5,752 nt of DNA from an uncultured Haloferula sp. (GTDB lineage: Bacteria; Verrucomicrobiota; Verrucomicrobiae; Verrucomicrobiales; Akkermansiaceae): the NCBI GenBank assembly GCA_946481625.1, contig CAMLOZ010000263.1, positions 1 through 5,752 of the forward strand, written 5' to 3'. Under the pieces are notes generated by a model, which ran no database searches, was not told the origin of the DNA, and saw only the letters and a list, made by a program, of their open reading frames with translations. Numbering within the stretch: position 1 is the first letter of the stretch; each line of letters starts with the position of its first letter. Positions 1 through 5,015 of this stretch are shown here, in pieces. The position numbers and the translations under genes are program-made.

Positions 1-736
1 GGAGGCCCGGGAGGATCGGCAGCCCCGCGGCGTCGGCCGACGTCCAGCCGGCCGGGCGGGCGTGATTGGTGGTCAAATCCCAGATGGCGGACGAGCTCAC
101 CCGAAACCCTCCGGTTGTGCGCTCGGTGTTGTAGAGCTCGAAGAGAACGACGGCAGGCAGGAGTTCCGTGGGAATCGTGAAACCCGCCTGGTACGTGTAA
201 TTCTGATTCTGGATCGGATAGTTGATGCGCGCATCGAGCAGATCCCAGGTCGTGCCGTCGGCGCTTCCGGCGAAGTTCCATGACACCGGGTTGCGCGAAT
301 ATTCGACGCTGTCATTGGCGGAAGCCCAGTTGTAGGAATCGATCGTCACCGCCGATCCGAAGTCGAAGGTCAGGGCCTCCGCCTCGCCGAGAGGATTGCC
401 CTTGAACCATTTCGTATTGATATCGCCGTCGCCCACCTTTGCCGGGCCTTCGCCTTCATTTGGATCCTGGGTACCCGACGTGATGGTCACGGGCACCACG
501 TTCGTGCCGCTTCCGTTGCGGTTGTTCGTGTTCAGGACGGTCCCGTTGTGCGAGAAGGTGAATTCCGCCAACTGCATGTTTCCGTTGTCGTTCCATACCC
601 GTGTGGTCTGGAAGCGGAAGTAGCGATAGGTCTTTTCAGCAGCGGAGGCGGAGGCGACGGTCGCCCACAGGACGACAGCCAGCACCGCCAACCGACTCGG
701 TCCGTTGAGGGGATTGAGGTATTTCAAGGGGTTCAT
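1..736 (-). CDS. Secreted protein with N-terminal discoidin-like domain, partial (C-terminus beyond left edge)
   Basis: This frame is open from an ATG at 736-734 to the window edge, giving 245 codons with no stop. Residues 1-33 form a Sec signal peptide: R15, then a hydrophobic stretch LAVLAVVLWATVASA, with likely cleavage near ASA-A. Mature residues about 36-165 look like an F5/8 type C (discoidin) type beta-sandwich: YRYFRFQTTRVW, then QLAEFTFSHNG, then a GEGPAKVGDGDINTKWF segment (loss-of-sugar-site style 'DGDxxTKW'), then LTFDFGSAVTIDSYNWAS and the spike-like NPVSWNFAGSADGTTWDLLD. The last visible part, IWDLTTNHARPAGW followed by TSADAAGLPILPGL, resembles a motif I recall from large secreted proteins of Verrucomicrobia and Planctomycetes, where a further catalytic or binding domain normally follows. 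No Shine-Dalgarno precedes the ATG. It probably acts outside the cytoplasm on polysaccharide or surface ligands, but the function is not fixed by the visible part. The gene is divergent from the sigma-factor cluster and probably unrelated to it. Confidence 0.8.
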   Translation of the reverse strand, partial: MNPLKYLNPLNGPSRLAVLAVVLWATVASASAAEKTYRYFRFQTTRVWNDNGNMQLAEFTFSHNGTVLNTNNRNGSGTNVVPVTITSGTQDPNEGEGPAKVGDGDINTKWFKGNPLGEAEALTFDFGSAVTIDSYNWASANDSVEYSRNPVSWNFAGSADGTTWDLLDARINYPIQNQNYTYQAGFTIPTELLPAVVLFELYNTERTTGGFRVSSSAIWDLTTNHARPAGWTSADAAGLPILPGL

Positions 737-756
737 CTGATCGGGTCTTTGTTTCG

Positions 757-808
757 GGTGCCATTCCCGGAAGGGGGATGACACCGGTTCGAAGAGGCAA
801 ATGGCACC
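757..808 (-). repeat. Perfect 9-bp inverted repeat in leader of the secreted-protein gene
   Basis: GGTGCCATT at 757-765 is exactly repeated in inverse as AATGGCACC at 800-808, with 34 nt between the arms. The near arm lies 20 nt upstream of the minus-strand ATG at 736. A smaller CCC-GGAA-GGG hairpin (766-775) can form inside the loop. It could be an operator bound by a dimeric regulator or a stem in the 5' leader of the minus-strand mRNA. No T-run follows it on either strand, so it is not an intrinsic terminator. Confidence 0.45.
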
Positions 809-1020
809 TCTCCAGCAAAATCAACGACAATCCCGAGGGTTGCGTTTAGTCGCCACGGGAAACTGAGGGCAAAAAACGCCTCGATGCGCTTCAAACGCAG
901 CATCCGGAGCAGCGGCCAAGCCGACAATCTGCACGAAATCCTGCTAGAGCCGTTTCACCTGGGCTCCGGGCCACCGGAAGAGAGGACTCCCCGGGTTTGC
1001 CCGAAAAAATCACCGGACAG

Positions 1021-1047
1021 TGTCCAGCACCGGGGCCACCATTCGTC
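1021..1047 (+). promoter_or_regulatory. Predicted ECF-type promoter P1 upstream of DUF1579 gene
   Basis: TGTCCA at 1021-1026 and CGTC at 1044-1047 are separated by 17 nt, and TT precedes CGTC. The pair lies 44 nt upstream of the ATG at 1092. It matches five of six -35 positions and the full -10 box of the motif I recall for ECF42 sigma factors (TGTCGA and CG[A/T]C). The same arrangement recurs at 1662-1688. The -35 box forms the right half of a small palindrome, GGACA-G-TGTCC (1015-1025), which could be a regulator site. This is a prediction from sequence and cluster context only. Confidence 0.5.
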
Positions 1048-1091
1048 TTCACTGTGAACCCCTGCGAAAAACGACCAACCAAACCATCGAA

Positions 1092-1658
1092 ATGAAAACC
1101 ACCTCGTTCCTCCGCCCGTTCCTCGCCGCCTGCGCCCTGGCGCTGGCCGCCCCCGCCCTCCGAGCCCAGGAAATGCCCGAAATGCCCAAACCCCAGAGCG
1201 AGCACCACTGGCTCGAAAAATTCGCCGGCACTTGGGAAACCGAAATGGAATGCACCATGGCTCCCGACAAGGAGCCCATGAAGGGCAAAGCTACAGAGAC
1301 CGCCCGCATGCTCGGCGGCTTCTGGCTGATCGTGGAAAACAAGGCCGAAATGATGGGCCAGCCTTTCATCGGCGTCCTGACCTTGGGCTACGACCCGGCG
1401 AAGAAGAGCTACGTGGGCACCTGGACGGATTCCATGACCTCCCACATGTGGACCTACACCGGCACCGTCAACGAAGCGGGCGACACCCTGACGCTCGACA
1501 CCGAAGGCCCCTGCCCGATGCAGGGCGGGAAGATCTGCAAGTTCAAGGAAGTCATGAAGATGACCGGAAAGGACGAGAAGACCTTCACCAGTTCGATCCA
1601 AGGCGATGACGGCAAGTGGACCCAGATGATGACCGCGAAATCGAAGCGCGTGAAATAA
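1092..1658 (+). CDS. Secreted DUF1579 family protein
   Basis: The product has 188 residues. Residues 1-25 form a Sec signal peptide (K2 and R8, then FLAACALALAAPALRA), so the protein is probably periplasmic or exported. From about residue 36 it follows the DUF1579 pattern: HHWLEKFAGTWETEME at the domain start, then MLGGFWLIVENKAEMMGQPF, then GVLTLGYDPAKKSYVGTWTD, ending with SSIQGDDGKWTQMMTAKSKR. DUF1579 proteins are small beta-barrel-like domains of unknown biochemical role, often found in ECF sigma-factor neighbourhoods. I chose ATG 1092 because the signal peptide begins there; an upstream GTG at 1020 would place 24 non-signal residues in front and overlap the predicted promoter. A LAAC sequence (11-14) resembles a lipobox, but it has almost no hydrophobic stretch before it, so lipidation is unlikely. 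There is no Shine-Dalgarno. It is the first gene of the cluster, 55 nt before the DUF899 gene. Confidence 0.85.
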   Translation: MKTTSFLRPFLAACALALAAPALRAQEMPEMPKPQSEHHWLEKFAGTWETEMECTMAPDKEPMKGKATETARMLGGFWLIVENKAEMMGQPFIGVLTLGYDPAKKSYVGTWTDSMTSHMWTYTGTVNEAGDTLTLDTEGPCPMQGGKICKFKEVMKMTGKDEKTFTSSIQGDDGKWTQMMTAKSKRVK

Positions 1659-1661
1659 CCG

Positions 1662-1688
1662 TGTCCCGCCCGCTCCTCCCCGTTCGTC
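1662..1688 (+). promoter_or_regulatory. Predicted ECF-type promoter P2 upstream of DUF899 gene
   Basis: TGTCCC at 1662-1667 and CGTC at 1685-1688 are separated by 17 nt, and TT precedes CGTC. The element begins 3 nt after the stop of the DUF1579 gene and ends 25 nt before the ATG at 1714. Box sequences and spacing match P1 (1021-1047): both read TGTCC(A/C)GC at the left end and TTCGTC at the right end. It would allow the DUF899-to-sigma genes to be transcribed separately from the first gene. No terminator is visible between the two genes, so read-through from P1 is also possible. Confidence 0.5.
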
Positions 1689-1713
1689 GTACTACTGACA
1701 ACCCCAACGAACC

Positions 1714-2490
1714 ATGAGCACGCAATCGGCAACAATGGAAAGCCCCGTGGATCTTTCGGGCCACCGGGTGGTAACGCGGGAGGAGTGGCTCGCGGCGCGA
1801 AAAACGCTGCTGAGAAAGGAGAAGGACCACTACCGGGAGCGCGACCGGATCGCCGCGCTGCGGCGCGAACTCCCGTGGGTGAAGATCGACAAGGACTACG
1901 TCTTCGAAGGACCCGGCGGGAAGGTCGGCCTGGCGGACCTGTTCCGGGGCCGGAGCCAGTTGATCATCTACCATTTCATGTTCGGCCCCGGCTGGGAAGA
2001 AGGCTGCGGCGGCTGCTCCTTCCTCTGCGACCACGTGGACAGCGCCCGGCAGCATTTCGAGCACCGCGACATCGCCTTCGCGGCGGTATCGCGGGCACCG
2101 CTGGCGGAGTTCGCGCCCTTCAAGAAACGCATGGGCTGGAAGTTCCCTTGGGTTTCGTCGAACGGCAGCGACTTCAACTACGACTTCGGCGTATCCTTCA
2201 CCGAGGAACAGGTCGCGAAAGGTCAGGCGTTCTACAACTTCGCTCCCGAGACCGATACCGGTGAATCGCACGGAATCAGCGTCTTTTACAAGAACGAGAA
2301 GGGCGAGGTCTTCCATACCTACTCTTGCTATGCGCGGGGCGGCGAGGAGGTGCTGACGACCTTCATGTTCATGGACCTCACGCCGAAGGGACGGAACGAG
2401 GAGAGCACCATGAACTGGGTGCAATTCCACGACCGGTACGACACCACGGAGGGAGGAAGTTGCAACTGCGGGAAGGAGGCCGGGGCATGA
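1714..2490 (+). CDS. DUF899 family thioredoxin-fold protein
   Basis: The product has 258 residues and no signal peptide, so it is cytoplasmic. It shows the DUF899 layout: a basic/acidic N-terminal helix (VVTREEWLAARKTLLRKEKD, about 20-40), then LPWVKIDKDYVFEGPGGK (53-70), DLFRGRSQLIIYHFMFGPGW (75-94), the cysteine cluster C98-x2-C101-x3-C105, then WKFPWVSSNGSDFNYDFGV, FHTYSCYARGG around C205, and a 'MDLTPKGRNE' end segment. The fold is thioredoxin/peroxiredoxin-like. The biochemical activity of the family is not established, but the cysteine cluster suggests thiol chemistry. An extra C250-x-C252 lies in the C-terminal tail. ATG 1714 is preferred; an in-frame ATG at 1735 (residue 8) would give nearly the same protein. 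There is no Shine-Dalgarno. Its stop overlaps the next gene's start by ATGA. Such genes are common companions of YCII/ECF sigma clusters. Confidence 0.9.
   Translation: MSTQSATMESPVDLSGHRVVTREEWLAARKTLLRKEKDHYRERDRIAALRRELPWVKIDKDYVFEGPGGKVGLADLFRGRSQLIIYHFMFGPGWEEGCGGCSFLCDHVDSARQHFEHRDIAFAAVSRAPLAEFAPFKKRMGWKFPWVSSNGSDFNYDFGVSFTEEQVAKGQAFYNFAPETDTGESHGISVFYKNEKGEVFHTYSCYARGGEEVLTTFMFMDLTPKGRNEESTMNWVQFHDRYDTTEGGSCNCGKEAGA
2475..2479 (+). promoter_or_regulatory. Shine-Dalgarno site deciding the start at 2487
   Basis: GGAGG lies 7 nt before the ATG at 2487, inside the last codons of the DUF899 gene. It is the only clear Shine-Dalgarno site among the gene starts visible here, and it supports the small membrane-protein gene as a real, separately initiated reading frame. 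Confidence 0.6.
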
Positions 2491-2759
2491 ACGCCTGTTG
2501 CGTCAAACGGCGCGGTGCCGCCCGGAAAAGCCGCGGCGTGGCGGCATGGCTGGTCCCCGGTGGCCTTCTGGTGCTGATGCCGAAATGCCCGGTCTGCCTC
2601 GCGGGCTACGTGGCCGCGGCTACCGGACTAGGCCTGTCGGTTCCCGCGGCATCCGGCTTGCGCACGGTCCTCATCGCCCTCTGCTGCGTCTCGCTCGCTT
2701 TCCTCGCAATCCGCCTGCTGCTCCGGCGCAAACCATCATCCAACCCGACCATCTCATGA
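2487..2759 (+). CDS. Small CPxC membrane protein (unknown function)
   Basis: The product has 90 residues: a short basic, cysteine-containing N-terminus (C4, C5, then KRRGAARKSR at 7-16), a first hydrophobic segment at about 18-51 interrupted by MPKCPVCLAGY (31-41), and a second hydrophobic segment at 58-79 ending in RLLLRRK. Two membrane passes with the basic ends in the cytoplasm fit the positive-inside rule. The C34-P-V-C37 pair near the first membrane segment resembles a motif seen in short bacterial membrane proteins of unknown role and is loosely like MerC-type metal-binding CxxC motifs; I would not call it MerC. It overlaps the DUF899 gene by ATGA at its start and the NTF2-like gene by ATGA at its end, so the three are translationally coupled. 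A redox or metal-related partnership with the DUF899 protein is inferred. Confidence 0.75.
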   Translation: MNACCVKRRGAARKSRGVAAWLVPGGLLVLMPKCPVCLAGYVAAATGLGLSVPAASGLRTVLIALCCVSLAFLAIRLLLRRKPSSNPTIS

Positions 2760-3199
2760 AGACCTTGGAGAAAACCAATGAAGAGCAGATCCGCGATCTC
2801 GCGCAGCAATGGCTGGAAGCCGTGCATGCCCGCGATGCCGCGGCGGTGATGGCCTGCTATGCCGACGACGTGATCGCCTACGATCTCTTCACACCAACGA
2901 AGGTGTCCGGTGCCGCCGCCTATCGGAAGAACTACGAAACCTGGTTCGCCTGCTGCAAAGACGGCCCGGCGAGCTACGAGATCAAGGAACTCGATGTGGT
3001 GGCCGGCGACGATGTCGCCTTCTGCCGCTCGCTGAACCGCATGACGGGGCCAAACGCCGAGGGCAAGGAAGAGGAATCATGGATCCGCGTCACCGTGTGC
3101 TTCCGGAAGCGCGGCGATGAATGGAAAGTGGTCCACGAACACATCTCCGTACCCCTCGACATGCAAAGCCAGAAAGGCGTCTTCCAATATTCGGCGTGA
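2756..3199 (+). CDS. NTF2/SnoaL-like family protein (YybH-type)
   Basis: The product has 147 residues and is cytoplasmic. It has the NTF2-like cone fold pattern: an N-terminal helix EEQIRDLAQQWLEAVHARD (9-27), then AAVMACYADDVIAYDLFTP (29-47), a middle helix region AAYRKNYETWF, strands with YEIKELDVVAGDDVAFCRS, and a C-terminal strand pair WIRVTVCFRKRGDEWKVVHE with HISVPLD. The 'HEHISVP' ending is typical of the SnoaL-like subgroup annotated as YybH or ketosteroid-isomerase-like. The fold serves many enzymes and ligand-binding proteins, so the substrate cannot be told. The start was chosen at the ATG overlapping the preceding stop (ATGA, 2756-2759); no Shine-Dalgarno is present, which fits translational coupling. 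Proteins of this type often accompany YCII and ECF sigma genes. Confidence 0.85.
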   Translation: MKTLEKTNEEQIRDLAQQWLEAVHARDAAAVMACYADDVIAYDLFTPTKVSGAAAYRKNYETWFACCKDGPASYEIKELDVVAGDDVAFCRSLNRMTGPNAEGKEEESWIRVTVCFRKRGDEWKVVHEHISVPLDMQSQKGVFQYSA

Positions 3200-3232
3200 T
3201 CGCCGTAAGCTCATCCAACCTACAGCAGCATC

Positions 3233-3637
3233 ATGAACAGCTACACCAATCCGAACGGCTACCTGCTCCTCTTCCGCGGGACCGACTGGCACATGCAACT
3301 CTCGCCCGAGGAGATCCAGCGGGTGATGGGTGACTGGAGCGCGTGGTTCGACCGCCTGGGCGAACAGGACAAACTCGCCGCCGCAAATCCGCTCGAGAAC
3401 GAGGGTGCCGTGGTGTCGGGGAAAGCCCGCTCGGTTGCCGACGGCCCCTTCGCTGAAGCCAAGGAATCGATCGGCGGTTTCTTCCTCCTCAAAGTCGATA
3501 CGATGGAGGAAGCGCTGGCGATCGCGAAGGATTGCCCCGCCCTTCCCTACGGCCTCACGGTCGAAGTGCGCCCGGTTGCACCCGCTTGCCCCGCCGCCCG
3601 GATGGTGGACGAGGCGAGCCAACACGCGATGGCCTGA
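3233..3637 (+). CDS. YCII-related (DGPF) domain protein
   Basis: The product has 134 residues and is cytoplasmic. It carries the YCII-related fold: first strand GYLLLFRGTDW (9-19), helix SPEEIQRVMGDWSAWFDRLG (24-43), then the hallmark D70-G-P-F73 in ADGPFAEAKESIGGFFLLKV, helix MEEALAIAKDCPAL (91-104), and a last strand LTVEVRPV. The family is a dimeric alpha/beta barrel of the ferredoxin-like type; the DGPF subgroup has no established reaction. Genes of this subgroup are the standard neighbours of ECF42 sigma factors, and here it lies directly before the sigma gene with only 4 nt between stop and start. It follows the NTF2-like gene after 33 nt with no terminator. No Shine-Dalgarno and no copy of the TGTCC/CGTC promoter pair was found in front of it. 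Confidence 0.92.
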   Translation: MNSYTNPNGYLLLFRGTDWHMQLSPEEIQRVMGDWSAWFDRLGEQDKLAAANPLENEGAVVSGKARSVADGPFAEAKESIGGFFLLKVDTMEEALAIAKDCPALPYGLTVEVRPVAPACPAARMVDEASQHAMA

Positions 3638-3641
3638 TCCG

Positions 3642-4955
3642 GTGAGCGTGCCGCCTGTCCAGAATCCGGAGATCCCCAAGCTGACCGAGCACCTTTTCCG
3701 CCATGAGGCGGGCAAGCTCGTGTCCACGCTCACGGGGATTTTCGGGATCCATCGTCTCCAGCTTGCCGAGGATGTGGTGCAGGAGGCGATGATCCGCGCG
3801 CTCCAGACCTGGCCCTACTACGGCGTGCCCGCGAATCCGGCGGCATGGCTGATGCAAACGGCGAAGAACCGTGCGCTCGATCTGATCCGCCGCGAAAAGC
3901 TCTTCAACGAGAAGCAACCAGAGATCGCCGCCTCGCTGGAAGCCCTTCCGGACGAAGGCGACGCCCCGCAATTCGACGACGAGATCCGCGACGACCGCCT
4001 GCGCTTGATCTTCGCCTGCTGCCATCCGGCGATCTCGCTCGAGGATCAAACCGTCCTCGCGCTGAAGACACTCTGCGCCTTCGGCATCGCGGAAATCGCG
4101 ACCGCTTTCCTGAGCAGCGAGGCTGCGATCGCAAAGCGTCTCACCCGCGCCAAGCAGCGGATCCAGGACCAGCGCATCCCTTTCGAGATTCCCTCCGGGG
4201 CCGAACTCGGGCCCCGTCTCGATGGCGTGCTTCAAGTGCTCTACCTGCTTTTCAACGAAGGCTACAAGGCATCAAGCGGCGACCTGGTGGTGAAGGAGGA
4301 ACTGTGCCGCGAAGCGATCCGCCTCGGCGGACTCCTGGCAGCGCATCCGGCCGCGGACCATCCCCGCACCCATGCCTTGCTCTCCCTGATGCTGCTCGAT
4401 GCCGCGCGGATCCCGGCACGGCAGGACCGCGAGGGCAACATCCTGCGCCTGATGGACCAGGACCGCAGTGCCTGGGACGCCACCTTGATCTCCGCCGGGC
4501 TCTGGCATCTCTCGCAGGCATCCCGGGGCGAGGAGATCAGTGAATATCACCTCCAGGCGGGCATCGCGGCCTGCCACTGCACCGCACCGGACTACCGCTC
4601 CACCAACTGGGAGCGGATTCTGAAACACTACGACCGCTGGCTGGAGATCAGCGACTCGCCGGTGGTCGCCCTCAACCGCGCGGTGGCCGTCGCGAATGTC
4701 CACGGCGCGGAAGCCGGGATGAAGGCGTTGCGTTCCATCGCCAAGCCCGAGCAGCTTGAAACCTACTACTTGTTCCACGCCGTCGTCGGCGACTTCGAGG
4801 AGCGCATGGACCGCCGGCAGGAGGCAGCCGCCAGCTTCGGCAAGGCGATCGAGCTCACGGGGGTGGCGGCCGAAAAATCCTTCCTCGTCGAGCGTCGGCT
4901 AGCCTGCGAGTCGAATGTTCCATATCGACCGGGGAAGCATCGTCCCAAGGCATGA
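3642..4955 (+). CDS. ECF42-type RNA polymerase sigma factor with long C-terminal extension
   Basis: From GTG 3642 the product has 437 residues, about twice the size of an ordinary ECF sigma factor. Region 2 spans about 16-86 (HLFRHEAGKLVSTLTGIFG, AEDVVQEAMIRAL, WLMQTAKNRALDLIRREK). Region 4 spans about 118-178 (RLRLIFACCHPAIS, then a helix-turn-helix with AFGIAEIATAFLSSEAAIAK and RLTRAKQRI). The extension starts near residue 190 with VLQVLYLLFNEGYKASSGD and continues with LLSLMLLDAAR, LMDQDRSAWD, LQAGIAACH and SPVVALNRAVAVANV; this is the DUF6596/TPR-like part of the ECF42 group, thought to control the sigma factor in place of an anti-sigma protein. The start is an inferred GTG 4 nt after the YCII stop; another GTG lies at 3648, and the first in-frame ATG falls within region 2 and is too late. 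No Shine-Dalgarno is seen. It likely recognises the paired sites at 1021 and 1662. Confidence 0.93.
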   Translation: MSVPPVQNPEIPKLTEHLFRHEAGKLVSTLTGIFGIHRLQLAEDVVQEAMIRALQTWPYYGVPANPAAWLMQTAKNRALDLIRREKLFNEKQPEIAASLEALPDEGDAPQFDDEIRDDRLRLIFACCHPAISLEDQTVLALKTLCAFGIAEIATAFLSSEAAIAKRLTRAKQRIQDQRIPFEIPSGAELGPRLDGVLQVLYLLFNEGYKASSGDLVVKEELCREAIRLGGLLAAHPAADHPRTHALLSLMLLDAARIPARQDREGNILRLMDQDRSAWDATLISAGLWHLSQASRGEEISEYHLQAGIAACHCTAPDYRSTNWERILKHYDRWLEISDSPVVALNRAVAVANVHGAEAGMKALRSIAKPEQLETYYLFHAVVGDFEERMDRRQEAAASFGKAIELTGVAAEKSFLVERRLACESNVPYRPGKHRPKA

Positions 4956-4985
4956 AAAAAGGTCGTCCGGTTTCCCGGACGACCT
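4955..4985 (-). terminator. Intrinsic terminator of the glutamine synthetase gene
   Basis: On the minus strand an 11-bp perfect GC-rich stem (AGGTCGTCCGG at 4960-4970 against CCGGACGACCT at 4975-4985) closes a GAAA tetraloop and is followed by a run of six T. It lies 30 nt past the stop of the minus-strand gene at 5016. On the plus strand the hairpin is not followed by a T-run, so it terminates the sigma-factor mRNA weakly at best. The T-run starts at the last base of the sigma gene's TGA stop (4953-4955). Confidence 0.9.
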
Positions 4986-5015
4986 CCTTGAAGGATTCGG
5001 CTGTGGCACCGGATC

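Larger units (their letters stand above)
737..1091. other. Divergent intergenic region (355 bp)
   Basis: This gap separates the minus-strand secreted-protein gene from the plus-strand DUF1579 gene. I see no convincing coding sequence in it: the short open frames that cross it are antisense or shadow frames without family resemblance. It holds a perfect 9-bp inverted repeat at 757-808 near the minus-strand start, and a predicted ECF-type promoter at 1021-1047 near the plus-strand start. The middle (about 810-1010) has only weak small hairpins, such as CGGG-TTTG-CCCG at about 992-1003, and no T-tract that would make them terminators. No tRNA or other RNA gene was recognised. Confidence 0.7.

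Noticed and set aside
992..1010. CGGG-TTTG-CCCG hairpin followed by A-run
   Set aside because: A 4-bp stem followed by A rather than T on the plus strand; on the minus strand the T-run precedes the hairpin, so it is not a terminator on either strand.
1020..1091. GTG start 24 codons upstream for the DUF1579 protein
   Set aside because: It would bury the signal peptide behind a non-signal sequence and overlap the predicted promoter boxes.
1122..1133. Lipobox-like LAAC in the DUF1579 signal peptide
   Set aside because: Only about two hydrophobic residues precede it after R8, too few for a lipoprotein signal; the hydrophobic core continues after the cysteine.
891..1601. A 236-codon minus-strand open frame opposite the DUF1579 gene
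   Set aside because: Its composition (Gly, His, Phe, Ala runs) mirrors the codons of the plus-strand gene, and no motif was recognised.
1585..2430. A 281-codon minus-strand open frame opposite the DUF899 gene
   Set aside because: It is antisense to a gene with clear family motifs, has no recognisable domain and crosses the end of the DUF1579 gene.
3330..3641. An upstream ATG-initiated extension of the sigma factor
   Set aside because: The extra 104 residues are Arg/Pro/Ser-rich and coincide with the YCII gene in another frame; sigma region 2 starts normally soon after GTG 3642.
3721..3756. Another TGTCCA ... CGTC pair inside the sigma gene
   Set aside because: The spacing is 26 nt instead of 17 and it lies inside coding sequence, so it does not fit the promoter pattern.
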